Assembly: GCA_002255905.1 (NCBI GenBank)
Contig: NKIN01000006.1
Location: 60,562 to 124,561, forward strand
Reading direction: 5' to 3'
DNA from: Burkholderiales bacterium PBB1
Lineage (GTDB): Bacteria > Pseudomonadota > Gammaproteobacteria > Burkholderiales > Burkholderiaceae_C
DNA length: 64,000 bases
Under the pieces are notes generated by a model that had not been told where the DNA came from, made no database searches, and was given only the letters and a program-made list of their open reading frames with translations. The first letter of the stretch is position 1; every line of letters starts with the position of its first letter. A program made the position numbers and the translations under genes. Below, piece after piece: positions 29,506 to 37,908 of this stretch.

Positions 29506-30321
29506 TCAGGGCGTGAGCGCGCCCAGCGCATCGCAGGCCGCGCCGAACAGGGCCGCCAGGGTGGGCTGCAAGTGTTCGGCCCGCTCGGGGTGGTACGCGA
29601 AGGGCGGGTCTTCATCCATGTAGAGGTGCTGGCACAGCTCCAGCTGGATGGCATGGACGCCCCGCGCCGGCTGGCCGTAGTGCCGCGTGATGTGCCCGCC
29701 CTTGAAGCGGCCGTTGACGACCGCACTGAAGCCGCTGCCCTGCGCAATGGCCGCCACGGGCGCCAGGACCTCGGCGGCGCAACTCGCGCCATCGGCCGTG
29801 CCCAGGTTCAGGTCGGGCAACTGGCCCTCGAACAGGCGTGGGAGCCGGCTCGCGATCGAGTGCGCATCCCACAGCAGCACCCGGCCGTGCAGCGACTTGA
29901 GCCGTTCGAGTTCGTCGGCCAGGGTGTCGTGGTAAGGCTGCCAGTAACGTGCCAGACGCCGTGCCGTTTCGTCGGCATCCGGCGCCTGCCCGGGGCGGTA
30001 CAGCGGCTCGCCGCGGAAGGTTTCGCTCGGGCACAGCCCGGTCGTGATGCGTCCGGGGTACAGGCTCTGGTTGTCTGGCGGGCGATTCAGGTCGATCACG
30101 CTGCGCGAATGGGTGGCCTGCAGCACCGATGCGCCGAACTGGTGCGCGAAAGCGTACAGCCGGTCCAGGTGCCAGTCGGTGTCGGCCCGTTGCAGTGCGA
30201 CCGGGGTGTAGCTGCCGTGCAGCGATTCGGGGATGTGCGTGCCCACATGCGGAATCGACAACAGCACCGGTCGGGTGCCGCGCAGGAAGCGGAAAGGCGG
30301 AACGGCGTCGGTGATCGTCAT
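29506..30321 (-). CDS. hutG: N-formylglutamate amidohydrolase (HutG-like)
   Basis: A 271-residue enzyme of the N-formylglutamate deformylase family. Recognisable segments are LLSIPHVGTHIPESL, SRSVIDLNRPPDN, LLWDAHSIASRLPRLF and GRFKGGHITRHYGQP with conserved metal-binding His residues. It removes formate from N-formylglutamate at the end of one histidine degradation route. A hutD-like gene lies 1.4 kb away, but hutH, hutU and hutI are not in the window. Confidence 0.85.
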   Translation of the reverse strand: MTITDAVPPFRFLRGTRPVLLSIPHVGTHIPESLHGSYTPVALQRADTDWHLDRLYAFAHQFGASVLQATHSRSVIDLNRPPDNQSLYPGRITTGLCPSETFRGEPLYRPGQAPDADETARRLARYWQPYHDTLADELERLKSLHGRVLLWDAHSIASRLPRLFEGQLPDLNLGTADGASCAAEVLAPVAAIAQGSGFSAVVNGRFKGGHITRHYGQPARGVHAIQLELCQHLYMDEDPPFAYHPERAEHLQPTLAALFGAACDALGALTP

Positions 30322-30496
30322 GCAGGAAAGCGCAGCGAGACTGCGTAAGAAGCGCAATCCCCGAAGACTGGTTCGGTTTGTGCGTGCCGTCAAGCCTGCG
30401 CAGGCAGACCTCGCCCTGGCATGGAGATCGCGGCCGGTAAGCTGCGTGCGCATTCACCTGAGAAACAAACCACTGGAACGCTGAAAGCAAGTTCGC

Positions 30497-31681
30497 ATGC
30501 AAACCTACGACGTGATCGTGATCGGTGCCGGTGTCATCGGCGCCTCGGTGGCTTTTCACCTGGCTCGGCTGGGTGCCCAGCGGGTGCTGGTGCTCGACCG
30601 CACGCAGATCGGCGCGGGCACCACTTCGCAGTCTTCGGGCATCCTGCGCACGCACTACTCGGTGCGGGAGAACGTCGCGATGGCGAAGGACTCGTGGAAG
30701 GTGTTCACCGATTTCGCGAACTACCTCGGCGATGAAGAAGCCGCCAGCGGCCTCGTGAAGTGCGGCTACCTGATCGCCGCACCCGACGGCCCGAAACTCA
30801 AACCGCTGGCGGCTGCCCTCGACGGTCAGCGCCAGCAGGGCATCGAGGTGCGGCTGCTCGACCGCCAGCAGGCCGAGGCCTTGCTGCCGATTGCCGATCT
30901 GCACGATGCGGCGCTGATCGGCTTCGAGCCCGAGGCAGGCTTTGCCGACGCCTACCTGGTGGCGACCAGCTTCGCGCGCTGCGCCCGGCGTGGCGGGGTG
31001 AAGATCATCGAAGGCATCGAGGTGCAGCAGTTGCTGGTCGAATCCGGCAAGGTGATCGGCGTCGACACCGACCAGGGCCGGTTTCTGGCCGGTACCGTGA
31101 TCAGCACGCAGAACATCTGGGCCACGCAGATCGAGCAATGGACGGGCATCGCAACGCCGCTGAAATCCGAGCGCCACACGGTGCTGGCGCTCGAAGGGCC
31201 CGAGCCTTACACCTACGCGATGCCGGTGTTCAAGGACCTCGGCTCCGAAGGCATGCTGTATTGCCGCAGCTACGGCGGCACGCAGATGCTGGTGAGTGAA
31301 GGCATCGCCGGCGAGGTGCTGCCCGGCCCCGACAACGAGCAGGGCGATGTGTCGCTGGACACCGTGGCTTCGGTTGGCGCGCAGGCAGCCGAGCGCTTCC
31401 CGAGCTTCGAGACGGCGGGCCTCGCGTCCTCGTGGACCGGCGTCTACGACGTGACGCCCGACTGGAATCCGGTGCTCGGCCGCCTGCCCGGCCTGAGTGG
31501 CCTCGTGGTGGGCTATGGCTTTTCGGGCCATGGCTTCAAGCTCTCGCCGGCGGTGGGACGTGTGCTGGCGCAGGAAGCGCTGGGCTTGGTGCCAGACATT
31601 TCGCTCGCGCCCTATGCACTGGAGCGCTTCGCCGCTGGGCGCCCCTTGGTCGGTCGGTACGGGGTGGGTGCGGTGTCCTGA
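30497..31681 (+). CDS. FAD-dependent oxidoreductase (sarcosine oxidase beta-like DAO family)
   Basis: A 394-residue flavoprotein with VIVIGAGVIGASVAFHLARLGAQRVLVLD at its N-terminus, the GTTSQSSGILRTHYS loop typical of DAO-family enzymes, and the C-terminal TPDWNPVLGRLPGLSGLVVGYGFSGHGFKLSPAVGR. The substrate is likely an N-methyl or secondary amino acid; not determinable here. Its stop overlaps a HutD-like gene (TGATGG), implying coupling. Confidence 0.85.
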   Translation: MQTYDVIVIGAGVIGASVAFHLARLGAQRVLVLDRTQIGAGTTSQSSGILRTHYSVRENVAMAKDSWKVFTDFANYLGDEEAASGLVKCGYLIAAPDGPKLKPLAAALDGQRQQGIEVRLLDRQQAEALLPIADLHDAALIGFEPEAGFADAYLVATSFARCARRGGVKIIEGIEVQQLLVESGKVIGVDTDQGRFLAGTVISTQNIWATQIEQWTGIATPLKSERHTVLALEGPEPYTYAMPVFKDLGSEGMLYCRSYGGTQMLVSEGIAGEVLPGPDNEQGDVSLDTVASVGAQAAERFPSFETAGLASSWTGVYDVTPDWNPVLGRLPGLSGLVVGYGFSGHGFKLSPAVGRVLAQEALGLVPDISLAPYALERFAAGRPLVGRYGVGAVS

Positions 31682-32280
31682 TGGCGTGGCGCGCGGTCGC
31701 GCTCGATGCGCTGCCCGACGAGCCGTGGCGCAACGGCGGTGGTCGTACCCGAACGATCACGGCGCAGCCTCGCGCAGCGGGTGACCCACCCTGGGACTGG
31801 CGCATCAGCGTCGCCACGATCGAGCAGAGCGCGGCTTTCTCGGCGTTTCCCGGTGTTGATCGGGCGAGTCTGCTGCTCGGGTCGGGAAGCCTCGAGCTGA
31901 GCGCCGATGGCGAGCCGACGGTGCGGCTGCACCAGCCCGGTGATGTGGCGGTCTACCGCGGCGATGCCCACTGGCAGGCCGAGATTCGCCGGTTCGGGCC
32001 ACCACTGTCGTTGCTGAACGCGATGACGCGCCGTGGTGCCGCCTGTGGGCGGGTGCGGGCCGTGCGCGACGACGCGGTCGTGTCGGGCCATGCCCTCGCC
32101 GTGGTGGTGGTCGACGGGGTCTGGCGCCTGACCGATGCGCCGTCTGGCGATGCCGTGGTGCTGTCCGCCGGCTGCTGTGCCGTGCGGGACGGCGCCGCAG
32201 GTCGGGCCAGTGCCTGCAGCCGCATCGAACGCGTGTCGGGCGCGGGCTGGCTGGCCGCCGTCTCGATCGCGCGGGTCTGA
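31681..32280 (+). CDS. HutD/Ves family cupin-like protein
   Basis: A 199-residue protein with DEPWRNGGGRTRTI, WDWRISVATIEQSAAFSAFPGVDR and LHQPGDVAVYRGD, matching the HutD/Ves bicupin family. HutD has been proposed to bind formylated intermediates or urocanate and tune histidine utilisation. Its start overlaps the preceding oxidoreductase stop by one base. Fits with the nearby hutG-like gene. Confidence 0.8.
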   Translation: MAWRAVALDALPDEPWRNGGGRTRTITAQPRAAGDPPWDWRISVATIEQSAAFSAFPGVDRASLLLGSGSLELSADGEPTVRLHQPGDVAVYRGDAHWQAEIRRFGPPLSLLNAMTRRGAACGRVRAVRDDAVVSGHALAVVVVDGVWRLTDAPSGDAVVLSAGCCAVRDGAAGRASACSRIERVSGAGWLAAVSIARV

Positions 32281-32382
32281 CCACAGCCTCCGCAGACCCA
32301 GGCGCCTCGGCGGGCTCGATCCTGAAAGGTCGATGCTGGCGTGAATCTCGCATCAGCCAACGCTCACAGAGTGGAGAGCGCC

Positions 32383-33534
32383 ATGAATGTGCATGCTGCT
32401 GTCGATCCCCGATGGGCCGGTCTGGCGCGCCCGAGCGGCGAGCCGATACGACTGAACCACCAAGGCTTCATCGCGATCGATCGTCACCGCGATACGAAGT
32501 ACGAGGCGACGTATCGCCCGCAGGCGCTCTACAGCCGCGCAGACGAGGGCTTTCAGGCGAACCACGAAGCCTTGCTGCTGCACGAGGTGTCGACCAACCT
32601 GCCCATTTACCGCGAGGACACCGGCCCCACCGATTTCCACCTTCACCTGCCGCCAGGGGCGTTTCAGCTGGTGATGGTCACCTCGGGCGTGTTCACCTTC
32701 GATTACGACGGCCAGTTCCATCACGTGGGCCCCGGCACGGTGATGCTGCAAAGCGCCATCGTGCACCGCCAGCTTTTCTACACCTGGTCGGGCTTGTCGA
32801 CGCCAGAGAACCTGAGCGCGCCGCAGTCGGTGGTGCCGGATCCCCTGTCCATGGGCTACTCGGGCCGATTCCTGGAAGCGTTCATCACCGACCCGACGAG
32901 CTTCCCGAACCCCACGATCGTCGGCCCGGATCAGATCAACGAGGCCGAAACCCCGCGGATGGCCTGGAGCCACCCGCTGCACGATCGGCCGGTTGGCGCC
33001 GGTTTCTGGCTCCAGGACCCGCTGGCACTCGATGCGCTGTACAGGCCGCTGGCGATGGGATCGGCTGAGGGTTCGATCAAGTCGCCCATGCCGGTGCATG
33101 TGCGCGACATGGGCATCGAGGCGCCCAGCGGCCGCCTGGTCACGGGCCACGTCATCGCCACCGATCCGAAGGGCCAGTCTCTGCTGCCCAAGAGCAGCGC
33201 GGGCGTCGCTGAGACCGATGCATTCGCCAAAGCCGAGGTGGTGATCTATCGGGTGATCCGAGGCAGCGCTGAATTCAAAGGCGGCGCGGGCCCGATGATC
33301 GAACTGTCCACGGGCGACGTGGTGACCGCCAGCCGCCAGAGCCTCCAGCTCATCGGCATGGCGGATGACACGCAAATCCTGAGACTGGGCTTGCTCAAGG
33401 GCATGGAGCAGTTGTGCCGATGGACGCCTGCGCAGCGCGATGAGATCGACGGCCTGGCCGGGCAGATCATCACGCGCCGGGAAGTTCGCCCCTTGCGCAC
33501 CGCAGGCAAGCCGATCGGATACCTGTACGAGTAA
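32383..33534 (+). CDS. Two-cupin protein of unknown function
   Basis: A 383-residue protein from ATG 32383 (GGAG upstream); a weaker start lies at 32341. The first half contains a jelly-roll core with metal-ligand-like His residues (DFHLHLPPGAFQLVMVTSG ... FHHVGPGTVMLQSAIVHRQ), and the second half carries a probable second cupin (VVIYRVIRGSAEFKGGAG...STGDVVTASRQSLQLIG). I do not recognise a defined enzyme family and claim no substrate. It is the last core gene before the trp leader. Confidence 0.7.
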   Translation: MNVHAAVDPRWAGLARPSGEPIRLNHQGFIAIDRHRDTKYEATYRPQALYSRADEGFQANHEALLLHEVSTNLPIYREDTGPTDFHLHLPPGAFQLVMVTSGVFTFDYDGQFHHVGPGTVMLQSAIVHRQLFYTWSGLSTPENLSAPQSVVPDPLSMGYSGRFLEAFITDPTSFPNPTIVGPDQINEAETPRMAWSHPLHDRPVGAGFWLQDPLALDALYRPLAMGSAEGSIKSPMPVHVRDMGIEAPSGRLVTGHVIATDPKGQSLLPKSSAGVAETDAFAKAEVVIYRVIRGSAEFKGGAGPMIELSTGDVVTASRQSLQLIGMADDTQILRLGLLKGMEQLCRWTPAQRDEIDGLAGQIITRREVRPLRTAGKPIGYLYE

Positions 33535-33553
33535 CCGCAGCCATAATTGCAGG

Positions 33554-33619
33554 ATGTTTGCAACGCGATCCATCTCTGCAGCGTGCCCCGGCTGGCATTG
33601 GCGCAGGCCATCGGCCTGA
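33554..33619 (+). CDS. trpL: Tryptophan-operon leader peptide
   Basis: A 21-codon reading frame beginning ATGTTTGCAACGCG and encoding a peptide ending CPGWHWRRPSA, with two Trp codons separated by one His codon, then TGA. Paired Trp codons at the end of a short leader are the hallmark of trp attenuation. A CATAAT box lies 7-12 bases upstream and may be the -10 element. The original downstream gene was trpG (134 bases away); the island now separates them, so this leader can no longer sense for trpGDC. Too short for routine gene callers. Confidence 0.75.
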   Translation: MFATRSISAACPGWHWRRPSA

Positions 33620-33753
33620 CCCCACCCACGCACCCCCTCGGGTGCCTCAGTCCCCACCCACCACGCGTTGCTGCGGCCGGCGGGTATTCCATGGGTACGA
33701 ATTCAGGATGCGGCCCTCGCCGCATCCGATGAAGCACAAAGGCTAGCGCGCAC
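33620..33753 (+). promoter_or_regulatory. trp leader RNA region with two hairpins
   Basis: Between the leader stop and the orphan trpG start lie two perfect hairpins with CCTC tetraloops: 33630-33645 (6-bp stem GCACCC/GGGTGC) and 33706-33727 (9-bp stem GGATGCGGC/GCCGCATCC). Neither is followed by a T-run, so this is not a textbook intrinsic attenuator; Rho-dependent or translational control is possible. Confidence 0.55.
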
Positions 33754-33780
33754 ATGCTGCTGATGATCGATAACTACGAT
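33754..33780 (+). other. Island left junction: orphan 5' end of trpG (attL-like)
   Basis: Twenty-seven bases (ATGCTGCTGATGATCGATAA and onward) match the start of the intact trpG at 60237-60263 with four mismatches, three of them synonymous third-position changes and the last also third-position. The reading frame is lost after Asp-9. The GC-rich CTG codons here look native, whereas the copy at 60237 uses CTT and CTA, suggesting the element donated the new 5' end. The junction also contains the inverted repeat GATAAC-N7-GTTATC at 33769-33787. Confidence 0.8.
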
Positions 33781-33833
33781 CGTTATCCAGCGCTACCCAA
33801 TGAAAACGCTTTATCCTTTAAAATCAGAGACTT

Positions 33834-33898
33834 AGAGTCGATCGACGGCTGATGATAGCTTGCGCTATCCGACAAATTGGGGGTACAACTGGGGGTAC
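33834..33898 (+). repeat. Left-end integrase arm-type repeats
   Basis: Contains AGAGTCGAT (33834-33842), the palindrome GATAGC-TTGC-GCTATC (33854-33869) and two direct copies of TGGGGGTAC at 33878-33886 and 33890-33898, spaced exactly 12 bases. The right end carries the same pattern. Such repeats are expected binding sites for the N-terminal arm-binding domain of the integrase. Confidence 0.65.
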
Positions 33899-33910
33899 GA
33901 AAGGCCCTCG

Positions 33911-35182
33911 ATGCTCACTGACTCCCAGATCAAAGCGGCCAAGCCCAGCGAAAAGGCGTATCGCTTGGCTGACGCGAACAGCCTCCGCCTGAACATCACG
34001 CCTGCCGGCGGCAAGCACTGGCAACTCAAGTACCGGCTGAACAATCGCGAGTACACCGCCTCGCTGGGTTCATATCCGCAGGTCGGTCTTGCAAAGGCCC
34101 GGAAGCTAGCCGATGACGCACGCGAACTCGTCAGGCAGGACATCCATCCGCTAGCCGCCAAGAAAGCTCAAAAGGCTGCCAAACAGGCAGAGCAGCTGAA
34201 CTCATTCGGCTCCGTGGTCGAGGCGTGGATTGGGGTGAAGAAGAAGCACTGGGCTCCGTACACGTTCAAGCAGGTTCGCTTCGCCATGGATCGTTACATC
34301 CTTGGCAATAAGGAGCTTGCTGATAAGCCCATTCGGGAGGTGCGAAGCAAGGACCTGCGAAGCGTTCTGCAATCAATTGCTGAACGTACCGAATTGAAGG
34401 CCGGAGAGCGCAAGAAGTCTGGGGCTGTCAGCGTGGCTCGCAACGTCAGAGTCTGGTGTCACGGCGTTTTTGTATTCGCTATTGAGCACGACTACGCCGA
34501 TACCGATCCGACGGCGGCGATTCGCAATCTGACCGAACTTAAAAAGCCAGCAGGTTCTATTAAGCACAACAAGAAGCTGACCCCTGCTGAGCTGAAGAAG
34601 GTGTTGGCGGCCATGGACTCCTTTTCCGGAACCCGCCAGACGGCCATCGCCATGGCGCTTCTTCAGCTGTTCTTTGTCCGTACGAAGGAACTCATTGAGG
34701 CGTCCTGGCAGGAGTTCGACTTCGCCGAGAAGCAGTGGCGCATCCCCGCTACGCGCATGAAGGCCAAGAAGCCGCACATGGTTCCGATCTCAACGCAGGC
34801 GTTGGCCTTGCTCCAGGAGCAGCAGCTGACCAGCGGAAAGAACGGCTTGGTGCTCCCGAATCGGCGTGAGCCCAAGCGCCCAATGAGCAACACAACCATC
34901 AATCGTGCGTTGGAACGCATGGGGTTGAACGGACCTGGCACCATGGGTTTGTCGGCTCATGGTTTCAGGGGTACCGCCTCAACGCTCCTGCATGAAATGG
35001 AATTTCCAACGGAAGTGATCGAGATACAGCTGGCCCACACGCAAAGAGATGCAGTCAAGGCGAGCTATAACGAGGCTCAATACGTCGATAAAAGAACAAA
35101 AATGATGCAGTTCTGGGCTGATTACCTCGATAAGGTGCGGACTTCCAAGGAGGAAAATCCGCCAGTATCCATACCTGCTTAG
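33911..35182 (+). CDS. P4-type tyrosine integrase
   Basis: A 423-residue integrase. N-terminal DUF4102 arm-binding domain (TDSQIKAAKPSEKAYRLADANSLRLNI ... KHWQLKYRLN), central SAM-like domain and C-terminal catalytic domain: Arg in FFVRTKELIEA, HGFRGTASTLLHE (HxxR), IQLAHTQRDAVKASY with the nucleophile probably in the SYNEAQY stretch. ATG 33911 chosen because the in-frame extension from 33860 is just translation of the arm repeats (NWGYNWGY). Its location beside the orphan trpG start marks it as the enzyme that inserted the island into trpG. Confidence 0.93.
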   Translation: MLTDSQIKAAKPSEKAYRLADANSLRLNITPAGGKHWQLKYRLNNREYTASLGSYPQVGLAKARKLADDARELVRQDIHPLAAKKAQKAAKQAEQLNSFGSVVEAWIGVKKKHWAPYTFKQVRFAMDRYILGNKELADKPIREVRSKDLRSVLQSIAERTELKAGERKKSGAVSVARNVRVWCHGVFVFAIEHDYADTDPTAAIRNLTELKKPAGSIKHNKKLTPAELKKVLAAMDSFSGTRQTAIAMALLQLFFVRTKELIEASWQEFDFAEKQWRIPATRMKAKKPHMVPISTQALALLQEQQLTSGKNGLVLPNRREPKRPMSNTTINRALERMGLNGPGTMGLSAHGFRGTASTLLHEMEFPTEVIEIQLAHTQRDAVKASYNEAQYVDKRTKMMQFWADYLDKVRTSKEENPPVSIPA

Positions 35183-35347
35183 GCGGCTTTCTGCTCGGAT
35201 ATGGCAGGCTGATTTTCCAGTTGACGACATGGATATCTAAGGCTATCATTGCCTGACCTCATTAATGCAACGGAGTGCGCGATGAGGTGGTGTGCAACGC
35301 ACCACTCGCCCCGGTTCTAAGTATGGCCGGTTCCGTTCTTAGGGCGT

Positions 35348-35656
35348 ATGCCCTGCTTAGTGGGTGTTGTGATGGTTGTCAGATTCAACTTAGAAGCTTC
35401 TTCGATCTTTGCGAAGTTATCTTCACCTAGCCCTGTTCGCGCGAAGAAAACTGGCCACACACGGCCTAAGCCCCCGCTGACAGACATCGGCGGTCCCGGA
35501 CGGCAGCGGGTAGCAAACATGCTTGCCCTCTTGAACGTTTCGCACTCCACGTTCTATTCCCGCGTCAGAGACAACGTCTATCCCGCACCCGATGGCCATG
35601 ACGGGCGCTTCCCGTATTGGCACAACGAAACGGTTCGGAACCTCCTGGGCAAGTAG
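35348..35656 (+). CDS. AlpA-like DNA-binding protein (possible excisionase/regulator)
   Basis: A 102-residue frame whose C-terminal half reads MLALLNVSHSTFYSRVRDNVYPAPDGHDGRFPYWHNETVRNLL, the pattern of the AlpA/MerR-like winged HTH found in P4-type elements, where it controls integrase and excision. The N-terminal part is poorly conserved and the start is uncertain; internal ATGs at 35372 and 35518 are possible. Sits between the integrase and a Rep-like gene, as in satellite-type islands. Confidence 0.6.
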   Translation: MPCLVGVVMVVRFNLEASSIFAKLSSPSPVRAKKTGHTRPKPPLTDIGGPGRQRVANMLALLNVSHSTFYSRVRDNVYPAPDGHDGRFPYWHNETVRNLLGK

Positions 35657-35701
35657 GGTGGCGATCAGAAGTCCTGGTCCTCTAGTAAGGAGGAAATAGG
35701 G

Positions 35702-36628
35702 ATGGCGATCTCTCTGGCACCAGAGATAGACAAGTTCAGAGTTGGCATCGCATGTACTGGTCAGGAGTTCCCTGGGGCGTGTGAGCGCTTAAAGCTTTGG
35801 AGTGAAGAGCTCAAGCTCCCATACAGTTATTTATTGTCGGAGAAGGGGGGTAAGGCGGCAGGCGTTGGGCTTTACATCCCTGAAAAAATCTTTGGCTTTT
35901 ATGTCTACATCGCCGTTCGGACTATGTTCGGTCAGTCATATCGAATCTCCTATGACATGAACGGAACGGACCTCAACGCCAAAGGCTTGATGGATTTACA
36001 GAAGTATTCAGCTAAGTACTTTTCAATCATCGATGAGCCGGGACGTGATCTTCAGGCTGCCTTGCTGGGTGGTGAATTCACGTACTTGGAAATTTGTAAG
36101 GACATCCTGTACAAAAATTCCCTTGATCTGCTGTTGCATAAGGTGGGCTCGGGGCTGTCCTGGAGATACTTCAAAGATGGCGTACTTGGTGAGCAAACCA
36201 GCGGTGAATGGCACGGCCCCTCGCAAATGGTTTTATACAACAAGTCGAGTGAGCTCGCCGCTAATGGCAAGAAAAGCGCATACGGTGAGACCCTTCGCCT
36301 TGAAAGAAGGATGACTCAAACCCTGACGTTGAAACAGGTGCTTGAGATTGAGCAGCCCTTCATAAAAGCACGAATCTATGACGTTGAAAAGTTGATGGCT
36401 ATGAACATGGCATCTTGGTTGAATTGGCCCTTATTCATCGCAATCGCGAGAGTAAACGGAGTCGCTGAGGCTCTCTCCTTCTTCACCGATTACCAGAAGA
36501 AGCTTTTCCGAGCTGCCCTTGAAAACGCACAGGTGAAGTTTTTCCGTCCGACGTACTGGGATAGCGATACTTGGCAAAAGAACGTTGTAAAACGTCTCCA
36601 TCTCGTAGAGCTTTTGGCGATGGCTTGA
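35702..36628 (+). CDS. Possible phage/plasmid replication protein (gene II/X-like)
   Basis: A 308-residue protein with a strong ribosome-binding site (AAGGAGG about 10 bases upstream). The middle reads WHGPSQMVLYNKSSELAANGKK followed by ETLRLERRMT, which resembles the MVIYNKxxEL and LRxExR motifs of filamentous-phage gene II/X type initiators. No clear HUH motif was seen, so the assignment is tentative. GC content is visibly lower than the core genome. May allow transient replication of the excised island. Confidence 0.4.
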   Translation: MAISLAPEIDKFRVGIACTGQEFPGACERLKLWSEELKLPYSYLLSEKGGKAAGVGLYIPEKIFGFYVYIAVRTMFGQSYRISYDMNGTDLNAKGLMDLQKYSAKYFSIIDEPGRDLQAALLGGEFTYLEICKDILYKNSLDLLLHKVGSGLSWRYFKDGVLGEQTSGEWHGPSQMVLYNKSSELAANGKKSAYGETLRLERRMTQTLTLKQVLEIEQPFIKARIYDVEKLMAMNMASWLNWPLFIAIARVNGVAEALSFFTDYQKKLFRAALENAQVKFFRPTYWDSDTWQKNVVKRLHLVELLAMA

Positions 36629-36915
36629 TGTAGTCCCCACAACCCATATTTGTGCCATCTACTTCCGTAGCCGCGATGCATTTCTCGGCAGATAAATGAC
36701 ATCTGGCCTTACTGAAATTCCACGGTAGTCGTGCGATCTGTCGGGAATCCCATCGGTAGATAGCTTACTTGTACTCATTCACCCAGGTATTGTTTGGGAT
36801 TGTTGCGGACACGAGAATATCACAAGCAATATATAAAATCAATCGATTATCCAAGTCAAAAAGTTACGCTATACCTCTGTTAAATAACATAGGTGGTATA
36901 TCTGTGACTAAACTA
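36629..36915. other. Low-GC intergenic segment in the island
   Basis: AT-rich DNA between the Rep-like gene and the MgsA-C-like gene. The downstream frame is open from 36769, but this stretch encodes no conserved residues. I see no further gene, repeat or site in it. Confidence 0.4.
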
Positions 36916-37908
36916 ATGAATTCTTGGGTTCTCTCCAGCGCCGTCCAGAAGCTAATTCGGCGCTCAAATATCGAGGGTGCTCTTGAATGCGCCTTGCGCC
37001 TGGAGCGTATCAACCCCGGTTACATGCGTCGAAGGCTGCCTGTCATTGCGTACGAAGATATTGGCGCTGGAAATGAGAGCTACTGCCTGAGGGTCACTCA
37101 ACGTGCCTCGCGCGCTTTCGACTGGGAACCGCCGGAGACGGCAGTAGCTGAGGCTGTTGCTGCGCTCGCCGGGTCCCTGAAGTCGAGAACCTGCTGTGAC
37201 TTTGCATGCTTGCTGGAATTCGATCCGGCATGCCGGGCCTTCAAAGTGACCCTGCAAGGGCGTTCTGAAGACGAGCTGCTGGCCCTCGCTCTCGACAAGG
37301 AGGCATCCTGGTTGGATCGCGCCTGCGCTCTTGAGCTGATGTGCGCGAAGCGGGGCCGCCCAAATGCGCAGATGCTTGCGGCGCTGAGCAAGGTGTCTGA
37401 AGCCTTTCAGTTGTCGATGGAGGGCTGTGTACTGTTTGTCGGGCACAAAAGCGATGACAGGCTGATGCCCCTTACGCTGCCGCTGGCGATGGAGGTGTCG
37501 CGAGTCGAGCAGAGGCAGATCGTTGACTCTGCCGGCTTGCCGGGATCAGATGCATGGGTCAACGGTGTGCCGCTTTGCGCCCTGGACATGCACAGCTCGA
37601 TGGGCCGCAAGATGCTGAAAGTCTTTTGCAGGAGCTCTTCAGAAATCCGGCGGTTCGCTCGGGACTGTCGGCCTGAGGTTGATGTCGCGAGTGCGGTCAG
37701 CCTGGCTCTCTTTCATCTAGACAGCGGGCACATGAAGCAGCAGATCGTGACCAGCGCGTCAGAGGAGTTGCGCGAGAGGTACGAAACAATGGAGCTGGCT
37801 CGGTGTGGGATCAATGCTGCTCAGCGCATTCAGCTGTATGCCGCGATCACGGCGGACGTGGACCGACTGAACGAGGTTCGCGAATCGATGATCTGGCAAG
37901 AAGCATGA
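36916..37908 (+). CDS. Protein with an MgsA/RarA C-terminal-like domain
   Basis: About 330 residues from ATG 36916 (the frame is open from 36769). The start SWVLSSAVQKLIRRSNIEGALECALRLERINPGYMRRRLPVIAYEDIGAGN closely recalls the C-terminal domain of the replication-fork ATPase MgsA/RarA (SALQKSIRRGDxxAAL ... RRLxxIAxEDIG). No AAA+ module is present, so it is a stand-alone version of the kind carried by mobile elements. The rest is helical and unrecognised. Its stop overlaps the ATG of the next recombinase (ATGA). Role unknown; replication or recombination support is a guess. Confidence 0.55.
   Translation: MNSWVLSSAVQKLIRRSNIEGALECALRLERINPGYMRRRLPVIAYEDIGAGNESYCLRVTQRASRAFDWEPPETAVAEAVAALAGSLKSRTCCDFACLLEFDPACRAFKVTLQGRSEDELLALALDKEASWLDRACALELMCAKRGRPNAQMLAALSKVSEAFQLSMEGCVLFVGHKSDDRLMPLTLPLAMEVSRVEQRQIVDSAGLPGSDAWVNGVPLCALDMHSSMGRKMLKVFCRSSSEIRRFARDCRPEVDVASAVSLALFHLDSGHMKQQIVTSASEELRERYETMELARCGINAAQRIQLYAAITADVDRLNEVRESMIWQEA

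Noticed and set aside
33558..33746. 62-codon frame overlapping the trp leader
   Set aside because: Pro/His-rich and shifted relative to the Trp-Trp leader; reads through both hairpins and resembles no protein.
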